Shown one piece after another: positions 29,501 to 36,606 of a stretch of 64,000 nucleotides of DNA (the first letter of the stretch is position 1; every line of letters begins with the position of its first letter). Position numbers and translations under genes: made by a program. The stretch spans positions 186,768,495 to 186,832,494 of the forward strand of contig OZ038379.1 of assembly GCA_964036045.1 (NCBI GenBank), written 5' to 3'. Source of the DNA: Eutreptiella sp. 'Long Island Sound 2002' (Eukaryota; Euglenozoa; Euglenophyceae; Eutreptiales; Eutreptiaceae). A model generated the notes under the pieces. It saw only the letters and a list, made by a program, of their open reading frames with translations, did not search any database and had not been told where the DNA came from.

Positions 29501-31434
29501 TAGGATGTGGGGGATGCTTGGGGGGGGGGGGTGAAAATGGGGGATGGCATCCCTGCGGACTTCCCTGTTCAAGAGCCACCAGGACCGGTTCACGGGGACG
29601 TCCTTGTCAGACACGCAACGGCTTTGCAACTTCGCAGCGCAGTTCGAGAAGAACGCATGACAGCCTAGTTCGCACCGCCGCATACCTCGTTCTCGGCCAC
29701 CTCAACGGCAGTCTCGGCCGGGGTCAACTGAGCCTCAATGGCTTGAACAGCCTGAACGGCCGCTTCGGCTGTCTTGGTCTCTATCAAAAGCGGGGCACGA
29801 CAACACTTTCCAGTGTGACATACGCCCATATATCGCACGAAGTCGTCCCCCCCACACCTTGGAGGTATGGGGGGGGGGGGGTGGGGGGGAGGTGTGGGGG
29901 GGAAGGTGTGGGGGGGGTGGAAGAGGGGGTGGGGGGGGGTGTGGGAGGGGGTGTGGGGGGGGGGGGACTTCGTGCATACGATCCATACGCCCCTCATTGC
30001 GGGCACCTACACACCACCATCAGCACGAGCACCACCACCAGCACAAACACCGGGTGATGCACCCACGCCGCCACCGCCACGCGCCCCCGTATTTGCATCT
30101 GCACCTGCCCTCAAACCATCATCAGCACCAGCCTCCAAACAACCACCACACGATACCAACACCACACCACACCACCGATTCCACGAGCACCCGCCGCGGC
30201 ATGCGCCCACAGCACCAGCCCTGGCCGCGACCCCAATCCGCTTCACATCGCAGCACACACCCTTGTGTGCAATATCGTCGAGCTCCTTGGTCAAGCCTGC
30301 CAGTTTGGCCTCCATGTCCTGGATTGATGTCCTGATGAAGGAATGCCAGCATCACTGGAACCTGGTTCAGCCAGTGCCGGCGGCGGAAAGGTGCCAAACA
30401 GACGTGCCACTAGCATCTGCCAACTCAGACATCATCGGATGGAGCAGGGTCCTACTGAGTCACACGCTGGACGCAGCACGTTCCTTCCTACTGAGTTCCG
30501 GTGGTGCGGGGGGTGGGTATTACTGAGTGGCCTTTGGTAAGGGGCCAATTCCTACTGAGAACCAGTTTCCCTGGCAGACGCTAGTGGCATGTCTGGTGCC
30601 CAAAGCGGGGTGCTGCCACCAAGGCTGAGAAAATGTGCCGATTAGTACTGCCGGGTGTACGCACCGGGTTGAGGTCTCGCGCCGGCGGAGACCCCAGGGC
30701 AACGCCAATGCCCCCCCCCCCGGCCCCATGCCACATCATGCACCACCGCACGAGGCGCCCCCCCCACCGCAGGTTGCCCTTTCGGGCACCGCACACGCAT
30801 CCCGGCGCACCCAAACCTGGAGGCAGCGGTGGCGTCCGCGGCCTCTTTGGCCGCCTTCTCCGCCTCGGCGGCCGCGGTGGCCGCGGCGGCTTTCGCCTGC
30901 TCGGCTGCCGCCAGGGCGTCGGCGGCGGCCTTCAGCTGCGTGGCGGCGGCGTCCACCTGCTGCTGTGCCTCGGACACCTGCCAAAGCAACGCAGACGGTG
31001 CACCTCTCGGCAGCGCGGGCGGGTCCGATGAGCCGTGCTGCCCCCTCCTGCCGCCCAGGCACTCCCGGGCTGAAGACCACCCACCCCCACGCCCACAGTG
31101 CCTTCGGGGAGCGCACCCCCACAGCGAGACACCGGCCGTCCGGGGCCCTCAGCGATGGCCCTCTCCCCGGCGCCACTCACCTGCGCCTGCGCCTTCTCGG
31201 CGGCACTCTTGTCCTCGGACGCCTTTTGGGTGGCCTTCTCCAGGGCACTGCGGATCGCGGCCTCCGTCGCCTGCAGCTCGTCGGCCTTCGCCTGGAAGGC
31301 CGTCGCCTGGGCCTGGGCCAGCTCCAGCGAGGCCTTGGCCTGCAGAAGGGCTGCCTCTGCCTGGCTGCCGTACTCGAACACGAACTCCCCTTTGGCCACC
31401 TCCTGCGTCCGCAGGAGGACGTCGCCTCCCAACT
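5335..31434 (-). CDS. Intron-rich Ala/Lys/Glu-rich coiled-coil protein gene, 5' end missing
   Basis: Seventeen short minus-strand exons (one tentative) can be joined, each flanked by AG acceptor and GT donor (one GC donor), with matching phases at every junction and no internal stop. The product (about 685 residues recovered) is dominated by Ala, Lys, Glu and Gln in heptad-compatible patterns. It has no cysteine in the exons found and only isolated aromatic residues. I see no signal peptide, but the N-terminus is not available. It reads as a long helical or coiled-coil protein; structural, LEA-like and cytoskeletal roles are all possible, and I do not recognise the family. Most introns are phase 0. 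Introns range from 110 bp (21456-21565) to more than 3 kb. Exon 1 is preceded by a good acceptor and its frame has no ATG, so at least one more exon lies above 31434. The model is inferred from sequence only. Confidence 0.72.
5849..5906. repeat. Perfect long hairpin in intron
   Basis: The left arm 5849-5875 (cctcgaagcacctcgaagca and following bases) is the reverse complement of 5879-5906, with a loop of about three bases. Each arm is itself a tandem of cctcgaagca. It lies in the last intron of the coiled-coil gene. Confidence 0.75.
6710..6856 (-). CDS. Coiled-coil gene, exon 16
   Basis: Acceptor gctctgcag|attgcc; donor agtgcg|gtatgt; 49 codons, phase 0. It begins IAAKESLAHDVAHQKASLAE and continues as an Ala/Glu helix. 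Confidence 0.78.
7231..7527. repeat. 297-bp intronic duplication, copy A
   Basis: From ggttttggcatgacgcc to ggacttgccct this segment matches 28903-29199 over the full 297 bp with no difference that I noticed. Both copies are preceded by a G-run and lie in introns of the same gene, about 21.7 kb apart. Confidence 0.85.
7841..8024. repeat. Poly-G-headed dispersed repeat, copy 1
   Basis: A 17-G run is followed by tcggcacaaggcctcggtat, then tggcggcgcctattggcctc, and a tail with gggcccgaacgtgttttgg and gacttgtcctgtt. Full-length copies are here and at 25482-25666; a truncated copy starts at about 8026, and core fragments occur at 12404-12425 and 20941-21045. Confidence 0.75.
8026..8130. repeat. 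Poly-G-headed dispersed repeat, copy 2 (truncated)
   Basis: It has the same head and middle as copy 1 (G-run, ttggcacaaggcctcggtat, ggcggcgcctactggcctct) but diverges after cattctgaccc. It directly abuts copy 1, forming a tandem pair. Confidence 0.7.
8701..8829 (-). CDS. Coiled-coil gene, exon 15
   Basis: Acceptor tggctttcag|gcggca; donor gacaag|gtccgg; 43 codons, phase 0. It begins AAAKALSDAKSALVDINSKL and ends GMSAEEQKAIDDK. Confidence 0.75.
9875..10022. repeat. 49-bp minisatellite, three copies
   Basis: Three head-to-tail copies of a 49-bp unit (gaatatggctgcataacccc and on to catggtggggag), nearly identical. It lies in the intron between exons 14 and 15 of the coiled-coil gene. Confidence 0.85.
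10801..11061. mobile_element. MITE-like element with 16-bp perfect TIRs
   Basis: Ends CAGGGATGTATTAGAA (10801-10816) and its exact reverse complement (11046-11061) bound a 261-bp non-coding segment rich in G-runs on the left and C-runs on the right. Flanks cccctggg and cccttggg are a plausible 7/8 target duplication offset by one base, pointing to a hAT-like non-autonomous element. A degenerate relative starts at 15511 (agaaatgtattagaag) and ends near 15653 (catacatccctg). Confidence 0.65.
12539..12613 (-). CDS. Coiled-coil gene, exon 14
   Basis: Acceptor ctccacag|aaggcc; donor gctgag|gtatga; 25 codons, phase 0. It begins KAVPSPAQST and then KEQDALAAAEKKAE. Confidence 0.65.
13577..14022 (-). 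CDS. Unknown 148-codon ORF inside an intron
   Basis: The frame opens at an ATG with strong eukaryotic start context (gcagccaccatgt at about 14022) and ends at 13577. The product has a basic stretch (PLVRKRARSGGAAWVRVSRE, then SPSKAKRPQTAG) followed by a more globular part (TTAEAASFASQFWDRKVHPT and DLEKNVKCFGALIPHQKPPK). I recognise no family. It lies on the same strand as, and within an intron of, the coiled-coil gene (between exons 13 and 14), and its composition is quite different. A nested gene, a transposon fragment or chance are all possible. A possible acceptor (gtcaacag) precedes the ATG by about ten bases. Confidence 0.35.
14219..14270. repeat. ACATGT/AACATGTT short palindromic repeats
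   Basis: Successive aacatgt and gacatgt palindromes spaced about 10-12 bp give a local array able to form small hairpins. Nothing else is recognisable here. Confidence 0.6.
15109..15303 (-). CDS. Coiled-coil gene, exon 13
   Basis: Acceptor gccatgcag|aagcag; donor gctgag|gtacca; 65 codons, phase 0. Two Ala/Lys helices (KQQAAGALEKAKAAAAAVQ and AQAALDEAKAALSAAQAKSA) flank a proline-containing linker (PEPALAARPQHP), the only clear break in helix among the longer exons. Confidence 0.75.
15605..15945. repeat. ~340-bp intronic duplication, copy A
   Basis: From the C-run before ctatctccgagagttg to ggactggcagccaagggg this segment matches 16911-17250 with a few substitutions and small indels, for example ttgtcaatccctcgccc here against ttgtccgccctcgccc there. 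Confidence 0.85.
16231..16318. repeat. 21-bp minisatellite (GTAACCGATGGCGGTTGGTG)
   Basis: Four to five near-identical copies of a 21-bp unit. The ggttggtgg core is the same as in the array at 19376-19527. Confidence 0.85.
16433..16528 (-). CDS. Coiled-coil gene, exon 12
   Basis: Acceptor ctacttcag|aaagca; donor atgaag|gtccgc; 32 codons, phase 0. It begins KAAAASGVDVSKVDQAEKGQ and ends IVNNVQTTMMK, one of the less Ala-rich segments. Confidence 0.7.
16738..16835. repeat. ~100-bp dispersed repeat, copy A
   Basis: The segment gaggttgccgaagcggttgg through ggctggcataggctggg matches 17841-17940 with scattered substitutions. Confidence 0.75.
16911..17250. repeat. ~340-bp intronic duplication, copy B
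   Basis: This is the partner of 15605-15945, in the same orientation and about 1.3 kb away. The two copies lie in different introns, on either side of exon 12 (16433-16528). Confidence 0.85.
17841..17940. repeat. ~100-bp dispersed repeat, copy B
   Basis: Partner of 16738-16835, in the same orientation. Both copies are followed by a long G-run and a tccaatgcatccc motif, so the repeat unit may extend beyond these limits. Confidence 0.75.
18081..18273. mobile_element. hAT-like MITE, copy 1 (193 bp)
   Basis: Terminal inverted repeats of about 24 bp (left CAGACTTGCTACTAGCGTCT, right ending CTAATCGCAAGTCTG) and a perfect 8-bp target duplication GGTAGGAC on both sides (18073-18080 and 18274-18281). 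The interior repeats the motif tactgag several times and has no coding capacity. It lies between exons 11 and 12 of the coiled-coil gene. Confidence 0.85.
18698..18748 (-). CDS. Coiled-coil gene, exon 11
   Basis: Acceptor tcatttcag|gggacg; donor gccaag|gtatcc; 17 codons (GTLAELKEMSDKLDAAK), phase 0. It shows typical a/d leucine-methionine spacing. Confidence 0.7.
19376..19527. repeat. GGTTGGTGGC minisatellite
   Basis: About 150 bp of irregular ggttggtggc and ggttggcggc units. The GG-spaced pattern could fold as a two-tier G-quadruplex on the plus strand. Confidence 0.85.
19584..19637 (-). CDS. Coiled-coil gene, tentative exon 10
   Basis: Acceptor ttactgggcag|tccgca; donor cagggg|gtcctt; 18 codons (SAVAAAATKEAAREMPRG), phase 0 at both ends, so it can be included or skipped without changing frame. 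It is less certain than its neighbours because it is short and its donor is weak. Confidence 0.4.
19955..20285. mobile_element. Foldback-type element, copy 1 (diverged ends)
   Basis: The core between GGGCTCAATTGACAGG (20011-20027) and CCTGTCAATTGAGCCC (about 20246-20261) matches the core of the element at 22679-23056. The outer arms (gtcgatacagcccc on the left, C-run on the right) are degenerate. There is no coding capacity. Confidence 0.65.
20941..21045. repeat. Poly-G-headed dispersed repeat, copy 3 (rearranged)
   Basis: A 14-G run is followed by two successive ttggcacaaggc units and then by tggcggcgcctattggcctc. The middle differs from the full-length copies. Confidence 0.6.
21366..21455 (-). 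CDS. Coiled-coil gene, exon 9
   Basis: Acceptor ggtcgacag|gcgggc; preferred donor aaggcc|gtgagg; 30 codons. An earlier in-frame aag|gtgagg donor would give 14 codons. It encodes AGKAVKLMETYVQKVRKDAG and then a less repetitive LPTGASDGKA. The 110-bp intron before it is the shortest in the gene. Confidence 0.6.
21566..21700 (-). CDS. Coiled-coil gene, exon 8 (GC donor)
   Basis: Acceptor catccacag|gcccag lies directly next to the TG/CG microsatellite at 21704-21902. The reading frame stays coding-like through LLKDDAKDMDLEK and ends at gaaaag|gcatgc, so the donor would be GC rather than GT. An in-frame GT donor 15 codons earlier is the alternative. It begins AQAALTKAEEAFKAAGEAEA. Confidence 0.65.
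21704..21902. repeat. TG/CG alternating microsatellite
   Basis: Almost 200 bp of alternating purine-pyrimidine sequence, first gcgcgcgtgtgtg blocks and then about fifteen gtgtgc units. It starts three bases from the exon 8 splice acceptor, so in the transcript it forms the whole 3' end of the intron as CA/CG repeats. Confidence 0.9.
22679..23056. mobile_element. Foldback-type element, copy 2
   Basis: Nested inverted repeats. The outer arms run from ggttttcgtttccggggg through ttcaatagagccc on the left and are mirrored by ggggctctattgaccccc through ccggaagcgaaaaacc on the right. Inner arms are GGGCTCAATTGACAGG and CCTGTCAATTGAGCCC. The interior is non-coding. It lies between exons 7 and 8 of the coiled-coil gene. 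The family assignment is open. Confidence 0.75.
23206..23319 (-). CDS. Coiled-coil gene, exon 7
   Basis: Acceptor ctcccgcag|tttgag; donor gctaag|gtctgt; 38 codons, phase 0. It begins FEMTQLKNTVAAKEKALAQA, a clear heptad-like pattern, and ends SAAAQAAK. Confidence 0.75.
25118..25168 (-). CDS. Coiled-coil gene, exon 6
   Basis: Acceptor cgtgccag|gcaagt; donor tcccag|gtctgt; 17 codons (ASAKAAEAGAAASEASQ), phase 0 at both ends. It is short, but has the same composition and splice style as its neighbours. Confidence 0.65.
25348..25456. repeat. G-rich 10-bp minisatellite
   Basis: Repeated gctggggcgg and gctggggagg units, about ten copies, with strong G-quadruplex potential on the plus strand. Confidence 0.85.
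25482..25666. repeat. Poly-G-headed dispersed repeat, copy 4
   Basis: This is a full-length match to copy 1, including the tail gatgacttgtcctgttcgac and gtcccggagacgg. It follows a G-rich 10-bp minisatellite. Confidence 0.75.
26149..26226 (-). CDS. Coiled-coil gene, exon 5
   Basis: Acceptor tatgcacag|gtcaag; donor gctgag|gtctgt; 26 codons, phase 0 at both ends. It encodes VKAAAAEVDAATKALAKAQ plus SSAKAAE. Confidence 0.75.
26365..26557. mobile_element. hAT-like MITE, copy 2 (193 bp)
   Basis: Same family and same length as copy 1. TIRs start CAGACTTGCCACGAGC and end GCTAGTGGCATGTCTG. Flanks GGATGAAC and GGATGAAA agree at 7 of 8 positions. It sits 138 bp before the acceptor of exon 5. Confidence 0.85.
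28903..29199. repeat. 297-bp intronic duplication, copy B
   Basis: This is the partner of 7231-7527, in the same orientation. Flanking sequence differs immediately on both sides apart from the leading G-run. Confidence 0.85.
29686..29780 (-). CDS. Coiled-coil gene, exon 4
   Basis: Acceptor ttttgatag|agacc in phase 1; donor gaacgag|gtatgc. It encodes TAEAAVQAVQAIEAQL followed by TPAETAVEVAENE. A phase-0 alternative acceptor two bases downstream exists if exon 3 ends one codon position differently. Confidence 0.65.
29868..29968. repeat. G-rich GTGGGGGG repeat
   Basis: Irregular ggtgtggggggg units over 100 bp on the plus strand, immediately upstream (in transcript sense) of exon 4. Confidence 0.8.
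30261..30331 (-). CDS. Coiled-coil gene, exon 3
   Basis: Acceptor cttcatcag|gacatc supplies the one base needed to complete the phase-2 codon of exon 2. The donor taken is acaagg|gtgtgt (phase 1). It encodes SIQDMEAKLAGLTKELDDIA and a His-Lys end. A second acceptor 13 bp downstream would break the phase match, so this one is preferred. Confidence 0.65.
30399..30595. mobile_element. hAT-like MITE, copy 3 (197 bp)
   Basis: Same family. TIRs start CAGACGTGCCACTAGC and end GCTAGTGGCATGTCTG. Flanks gtgccaaa and gtgcccaa are a near-match 8-bp duplication. A 4-bp internal expansion (ttccttcc) explains the extra length. It is inserted 67 bp from the exon 3 acceptor. Confidence 0.85.
30817..30977 (-). 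CDS. Coiled-coil gene, exon 2
   Basis: Acceptor tttggcag|gtgtcc; donor cctccag|gtttgg. It runs from phase 0 into a phase-2 end (161 bp). The sequence begins VSEAQQQVDAAATQLKAAA and continues with near-pure Ala/Glu/Lys helix (AEAEKAAKEAADATAA). Confidence 0.75.
31181..31434 (-). CDS. Coiled-coil gene, exon 1 of those found
   Basis: The acceptor is the pyrimidine-rich ttcgctgtccag just above 31434; the donor is caggcgcag|gtgagt. It starts in phase 2 and ends in phase 0, with 84 full codons. The translation opens with a non-repetitive stretch (LGGDVLLRTQEVAKGEFVFE) and then becomes Ala/Glu/Lys helical (SLELAQAQATAFQAKADELQ). The acceptor choice is inferred; the open frame continues to 31507 but offers only a GTG. 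Confidence 0.7.
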
Positions 31435-34400
31435 CTGGACAGCGAAGGCCACAACGCACGCAGATCACCGCGTGGCTTTGGGCCGTGGGTTGGGGTGGGC
31501 CTGACACTTGTCACAGTTTTCGAACATCGATTTTCGGTTGACGCCGATTGTTTCTCTCTGTGGGGGGCGGGGGGGGTTGCCACGGAGGCTGAGTAAGTGT
31601 GCCGGGTCTTACTTCCGGGTGGACGCACTGGCACTGGTTTGAGTTTTCAGGAGGAAAGTGTCTACGTTGCTTGACCCAAGACACTGGGGACAAGCAGTTT
31701 TGTGAGTTTTCAGGAGGAAAGTGTCTACGTTGCTTGACACAAGACACTGGAGACAAGCAGTTTTGTGGGTGGGAGTGAAATAGTCGTCCCTCTGCTCCTC
31801 AGCGTTGCTCCCCTGCCCTCCCATGCCGGCGCCGGCATGCTGTACATTCCGTCATCCCCATGGCAGCGGGATTTGGACCGTGCTCACCACCACCACGGAA
31901 ATGGAAAATCCCTGCCCTACCCCCAACAAACGCAAAACGACCTCAAGCAACCAACGCTGGCCACACAGAAGACAGAGCGCTGGAACCAGGTGCACCACGC
32001 CGGAACCAACCAGCTGGTCTGGAACGCCCAGGCTCATCCACCAACAACTGCAGTGAACCACCAACACAGGTGCTACCCCCCCCCCTCCCCCCGCCCGGTG
32101 TTGTGTTGGTCAGAGTAGAATGGTACTGCCCCCGAGGTGTCCACTCGCACGAGCCATTCCAATGACCGCAAACGTTGAACGGTGCCAGGGGGAGGGGGGG
32201 GATGAAGACGAAACCAGCAAGTTGCCTTGTCTTGTCCTGTCAACCCGTCCTGCGCTGTCCACATCCATGCACCCTTGACTGAATCAATGAATCACCGTGT
32301 CCCTGGGACCAGCACGTGATTTCAAAATTGACTTCGAAGTATTCCAAATGCGACCTTTCGGGGAGCAGGCTGCCCCCCGGCACATGTCCCTCAACCGTGT
32401 ACCGATGGAATGCAATGATCCGTGAAGGATCAAACACAAATACAATTTGCTTTGGGCTCCAAGGGGGCCAGCAGCCCAGTTCATTCATGCCAGGAGCCTT
32501 GAGCTCCATTCCTTGGAACTGCCTGCCAAAACCAAACTCCGGTTGCCCATTTTGGTCGTCAGAAGAAGTCCTCTCCAAGGAGCACTGTCCATGTCAAGAA
32601 ATGTCCCCAAGGGGTGAACTGGACATCTGAGTGTAGCACACTGCGGCATCGACCCACTTCCCTGACACTTGGCATGGCAACTTGGCAGGCAGCGGACCGG
32701 AGTTCGGTGGACGAGGAGGGAGGCCGAATGGTGGGGCCTGCGCACACAACATCTGAGGGAGCCGAGCCGATGGGTCCTGTTTGGGGGGGTGTCAGGGCAC
32801 TGCCGGGTATGCGCGGGGATTGCTGACCATGCGGGGCAGCCCTCCCCTGCGGAACTGTGTGCGATTCCATCTGTGGAGCAGCCTGAGGCATAGGTTCGGA
32901 GACAACCAACCATCCATGACAACATGGTTCACTTGTTCTTTTTGCTGGGCACACCGCATTGAGTCTGATCCGACCGGGTGTGGGTTGATCGGGGACAACG
33001 GTTTTTGTCAAGAGTCCTGTGTGCAGTTGCAGGGGCCCAGCCCCAATGGCCCGCCAGAAGTGCCGCGCACAATACAGACTGGACGCTGTTGACACACCCC
33101 AGCACCAGCAGAACACCCTTCAACATCGACATGTGCATCCCTTTAGGGCAACGAAACATACCGTCCGATGGGGCTGCCGGTGCCTCTGGTTTGTCCATGG
33201 CCACTGAGAATAAGTGGTGAATTTGGTGCAAGCACGGCAGGCTGCTGGGGCGCAATAGCAGCCCTATCGGGTCGTACCGACCACTCTGCTCGGGCATACT
33301 GGCATCCCCGCCGGGACATGCTCGCCGCTCCATCCGGGGGGGGGGGGGGGCGCCGGGCCCCCGCTTGCAGCTCCGCGAGGGAGTACTGGCCACTCCGCCG
33401 GGGCGCCCCGCCGCGTCATCGTGAACGAACACAAGGTCATTCATCCCCGGCGGGGGTACCTGAACCCCCCGGCGGGGCCTCCATGCCCCGGCAGGGCTGC
33501 CGCCACGCCCAGACAGAGTGCCGGGGGCTTACCAAGAGCCCTGCTAAAGGAGCCCAGGAGGACCCTGAAGGAGCAGAGCCTGCAAAGGCGCTTTCCCTCA
33601 AAGCCCCGCCGGTCTTTTGCGGGGTTGGGGTGGGGCGGTGCCCGACACAACGCGACAACCCGCCTCGGTCCATCAACCATCAATCATCACCCGGTCCATC
33701 AACCATCATACCACATTTCTAGTTCACGCAATGTCCGCACCAGCAACACGGATGCGCCGCAAGTGGATGGGGGTTCCCTCGGCGGAAGTCACACCCAGGC
33801 GCACAACTCAGTGTTCTTGTGAAGTGTGCGTGCGTGCGTGCGTGCATGCGTGCGAGCGTGTGGCTGGTGATGCCCGGCCACGGTGTAGTCTCTGGTGTTC
33901 TGGGTGATTGGCATCGTTCACAGCTCATTCCCCATTCATTTGGCTACCTTGATGGTTAACACCCCATTCCCCTTCCGAAAACCACCGGACATGACGTGGT
34001 GAACCTCCCGCGCGGAAGGGGCAATGCAAAACTTTGTGCATGTCAAATGAATACGAAAAGGATCTTGCACCCCAAAGTGTCCAACATCTGTTCTTGTAGC
34101 CCCCCGCACGCAGGATTGAGGTTATTGACTCAGGGTTTTGCATGTTAGGCTACGAGATGCCACTACATACCTGCCGGGAGGTGTTGTGCTCTATTCCCCA
34201 TTTGCATGGGCGAAATCAACCGGGAATTGGACACAATGCTGAACAAGGCATAATGGGATGCATGTCCTCACTACTAAGGGTCAAAGAGCTCGACCAACCA
34301 ACCCTACTCCTAGAAAACTTGGAAATGTGTAACGTGTGTAAGTCACGACGACCAACGGTTGGACGAATGGTGGTTTATGGTTCTCGGGTTCTCGAGGTTT

Positions 34401-35938
34401 TGGATGCCATTCGAGCAAATGGAGCAAATAGTTACTTCACTCGGCCAACTTTGTTGCAATAAACCACGTTACAATTCAAGCGCGAAGTCAAAGGACATAC
34501 GTTGGCCTCACATGGAGATCGGTGGAACTTTGTGCGTAATGTTCCCGTGCAACTCCTGAACGTGCATGGTTGCATGCACGTCACATTCACAACACGCTCC
34601 CTTGCCAAACAATGCATACAAAGATGGAGTCCAACTCCCCATCGGATGAAGGGACTTTCATCGTGTTGGCTTCTTCACGCACAAACACAAAAAATTAGCG
34701 ACCCATCCCCTTGTCTGACAACACGCGAAGCCCAAGTAGGGATGGAGGAAAATTAGAACAAAAAGAAGTTGACCACGATAGCTGACAAACATGGAGAATG
34801 AACCAAAGCAACTCCATACCGAATACGAATAGGGCACCAACCACACCGAACGCCGCCGCGACGGTGGTTGCTTGTACCCATGGGGGTCTGCTATCGCCGT
34901 CCGAGTTCACATTCACGGTGGTGTATGACCTATGGATGTTGGAGCAAGCTAGTCAAAGGAGAAGGAGAGAAATACGAGGGTCGCGGCAACAACGGGAAAG
35001 GGTACCTGTGCTTTGTGGATGACAACAAATTGCCCGAGGTTTCCATTGGCACAATGGTCGACATAGAGCTTTCGACCTGACATAAAGGGCACTCAAAAAG
35101 CAAACGTCACGAACGAGCAATGAGACTTGTAACCACTGAGTTAGCAGAATTGAGCATGGGAGGGTGTCAAATGGCCAATAAGAGACGATTGAAACCTGGC
35201 AAGGGCTATCACGCCACTTGCAAGGTCGTCGTCCTTTGAGCCTATTTTTTTATTGCACTCTTTCTCTGGCCAAGTGAGTGCGTCAAATCCGGAGCGAGGC
35301 ACAGCGGATGGGATGGGTATGGCATCAACTCACGCTATCGCCAATGCAAGGCACCATGCCCCGAACTCTCTCAGCGATGCATTCAACCCCCAACTTTAAA
35401 AACAGTGATTTTGCAGAATTTTCTCCCACTGTTGGTGCTTGTGGAGGTCGTTGTTGTGGGTGTTGTTTATTGACTGTCGCGAGTTACGAAGCCTCAGCTT
35501 GATTGGCGATCAGCTGCAAGTTTCAGCACTTCTTCAATCACTTAGTCCTCATTTTGTTTGTGCTACGAATCTGTTCAGAGTTTCTTTGTGCGCATCACAG
35601 ACTGCCCATTCAGAAATAAACGAACAGACGGAAGGAGAGGAGACTACAGCAAAGACGGGAATTGATGCGGATTTGAGTAAAAAAAGGCGGTCACGCCCTT
35701 TTTATTACCTTGTTGTCCCGAAAACTGCGTAGGTTCCCTTTGGAAAGGCTTTTTGCTTTGTGCCTTTTGTGCCACAAATCGCGGGTGCGGTGCGCGAACG
35801 TTCAGCTCAAAAGGCGCCTCTGCAGCACAAGACGGGCTTGGGGTGCGTCTCTTGTCGCCGGCACTGTTTTTTGTCGCCGGCAGTTGGCGGATCGTCCTGC
35901 CTCACAAATCTCAGAAGAAATTTATTTGGAATTTACAA
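31435..35938. other. Stretch without a supportable gene
   Basis: The missing 5' exon(s) of the coiled-coil gene should lie in or beyond this region, but I cannot pick them out. It contains the 63-bp duplication, a GTGC microsatellite near 33826-33863, and a G-run at 33337. Composition changes from G/C-rich with homopolymer runs to more A/T-rich around 34 kb. A plus frame at 34868-35080 has mildly protein-like character but no recognisable motif. The last few hundred bases may be the leader of the DIRS-like element. Confidence 0.4.
31641..31766. repeat. 63-bp tandem duplication
   Basis: Two adjacent copies of gagttttcaggaggaaagtg through caagcagttttgt, differing at only a couple of positions. 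They lie just above the first recognised exon of the coiled-coil gene. Confidence 0.9.
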
Positions 35939-36606
35939 ATGGCAGCGATCAACCCCATCCCTTTCAACTCATGGTCGGATTTATTTTCTGGTGATCAGGG
36001 GACGTTGGACCACGCCTGGAAGTTATTTATGGAAGATTTGGTCCCGCTGGTTGCTATAGCCCCCGAGGGTTTACAAGACAATATTATCCAGGGTGGTGGT
36101 CACTGGTCTGGAGCCGGATATGGACAGGGAAATTTGTCCCGGCTAATATTTGACATGTCCAAGGTTGGTGTTCTATCAACACGATTCGATGTATATCGGG
36201 ATGTTATCTTGGTCGCGCTTGCTTTACATTGGCGATTGAATTCCCTACCAAAAGTATTGGATGGGGATGCCAAGCAAGCAGCATTTGCCTTGTGCGATGC
36301 CCTTGGTGCCGGTGCCCCTACTCCTATGTTACCTTGGTCCGTTGAGGAGATTGATTTGTCGGAAAGTTTCCAACACATTTGGGATAATCTGAAGGTTCAA
36401 TTGGATTTCGAAGACCGCAAACGTCTTTTAAAGGATATTCCATTTTTTAAGGGCATGCCACATGATGCAGCATGCAACAATCATAGGCGAGATGGCAACG
36501 TTGCCGTGGATAAAGTGCATAAAAATTGGGAGAATTCCACTCTTAACATTTTGCGCATGTTGGCCGTCATTGATGCCAAGCTTGTTGACCCTCAAGCACC
36601 GCCTTC
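35939..36606 (+). pseudogene. DIRS-like gag, N-terminal part
   Basis: I chose the ATG at 35939 (MAAINPIPFNSWSDLFSG) because the upstream part of the frame is Cys/Arg-rich and unlike the rest. The frame stays open through a helical region (FDVYRDVILVALALHWRLNS) to the insertion point at 36606. The codons at the break (GCA CCG CCT TC) recur in the same phase at 38972, where the C-terminal part resumes. Assignment as gag rests on its position before the RT and the RGG-like tail of the C-terminal part, not on a recognised domain. Confidence 0.6.

Noticed and set aside
18081-30595. Introner-type intron creation by the 193-bp MITE
   Set aside because: The copies lie inside longer introns and their ends do not coincide with splice sites.
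34868-35080. 70-codon plus ORF ending in a plausible globular sequence
   Set aside because: Too short and without homology I can name; the alternative frame and the opposite strand are equally open.
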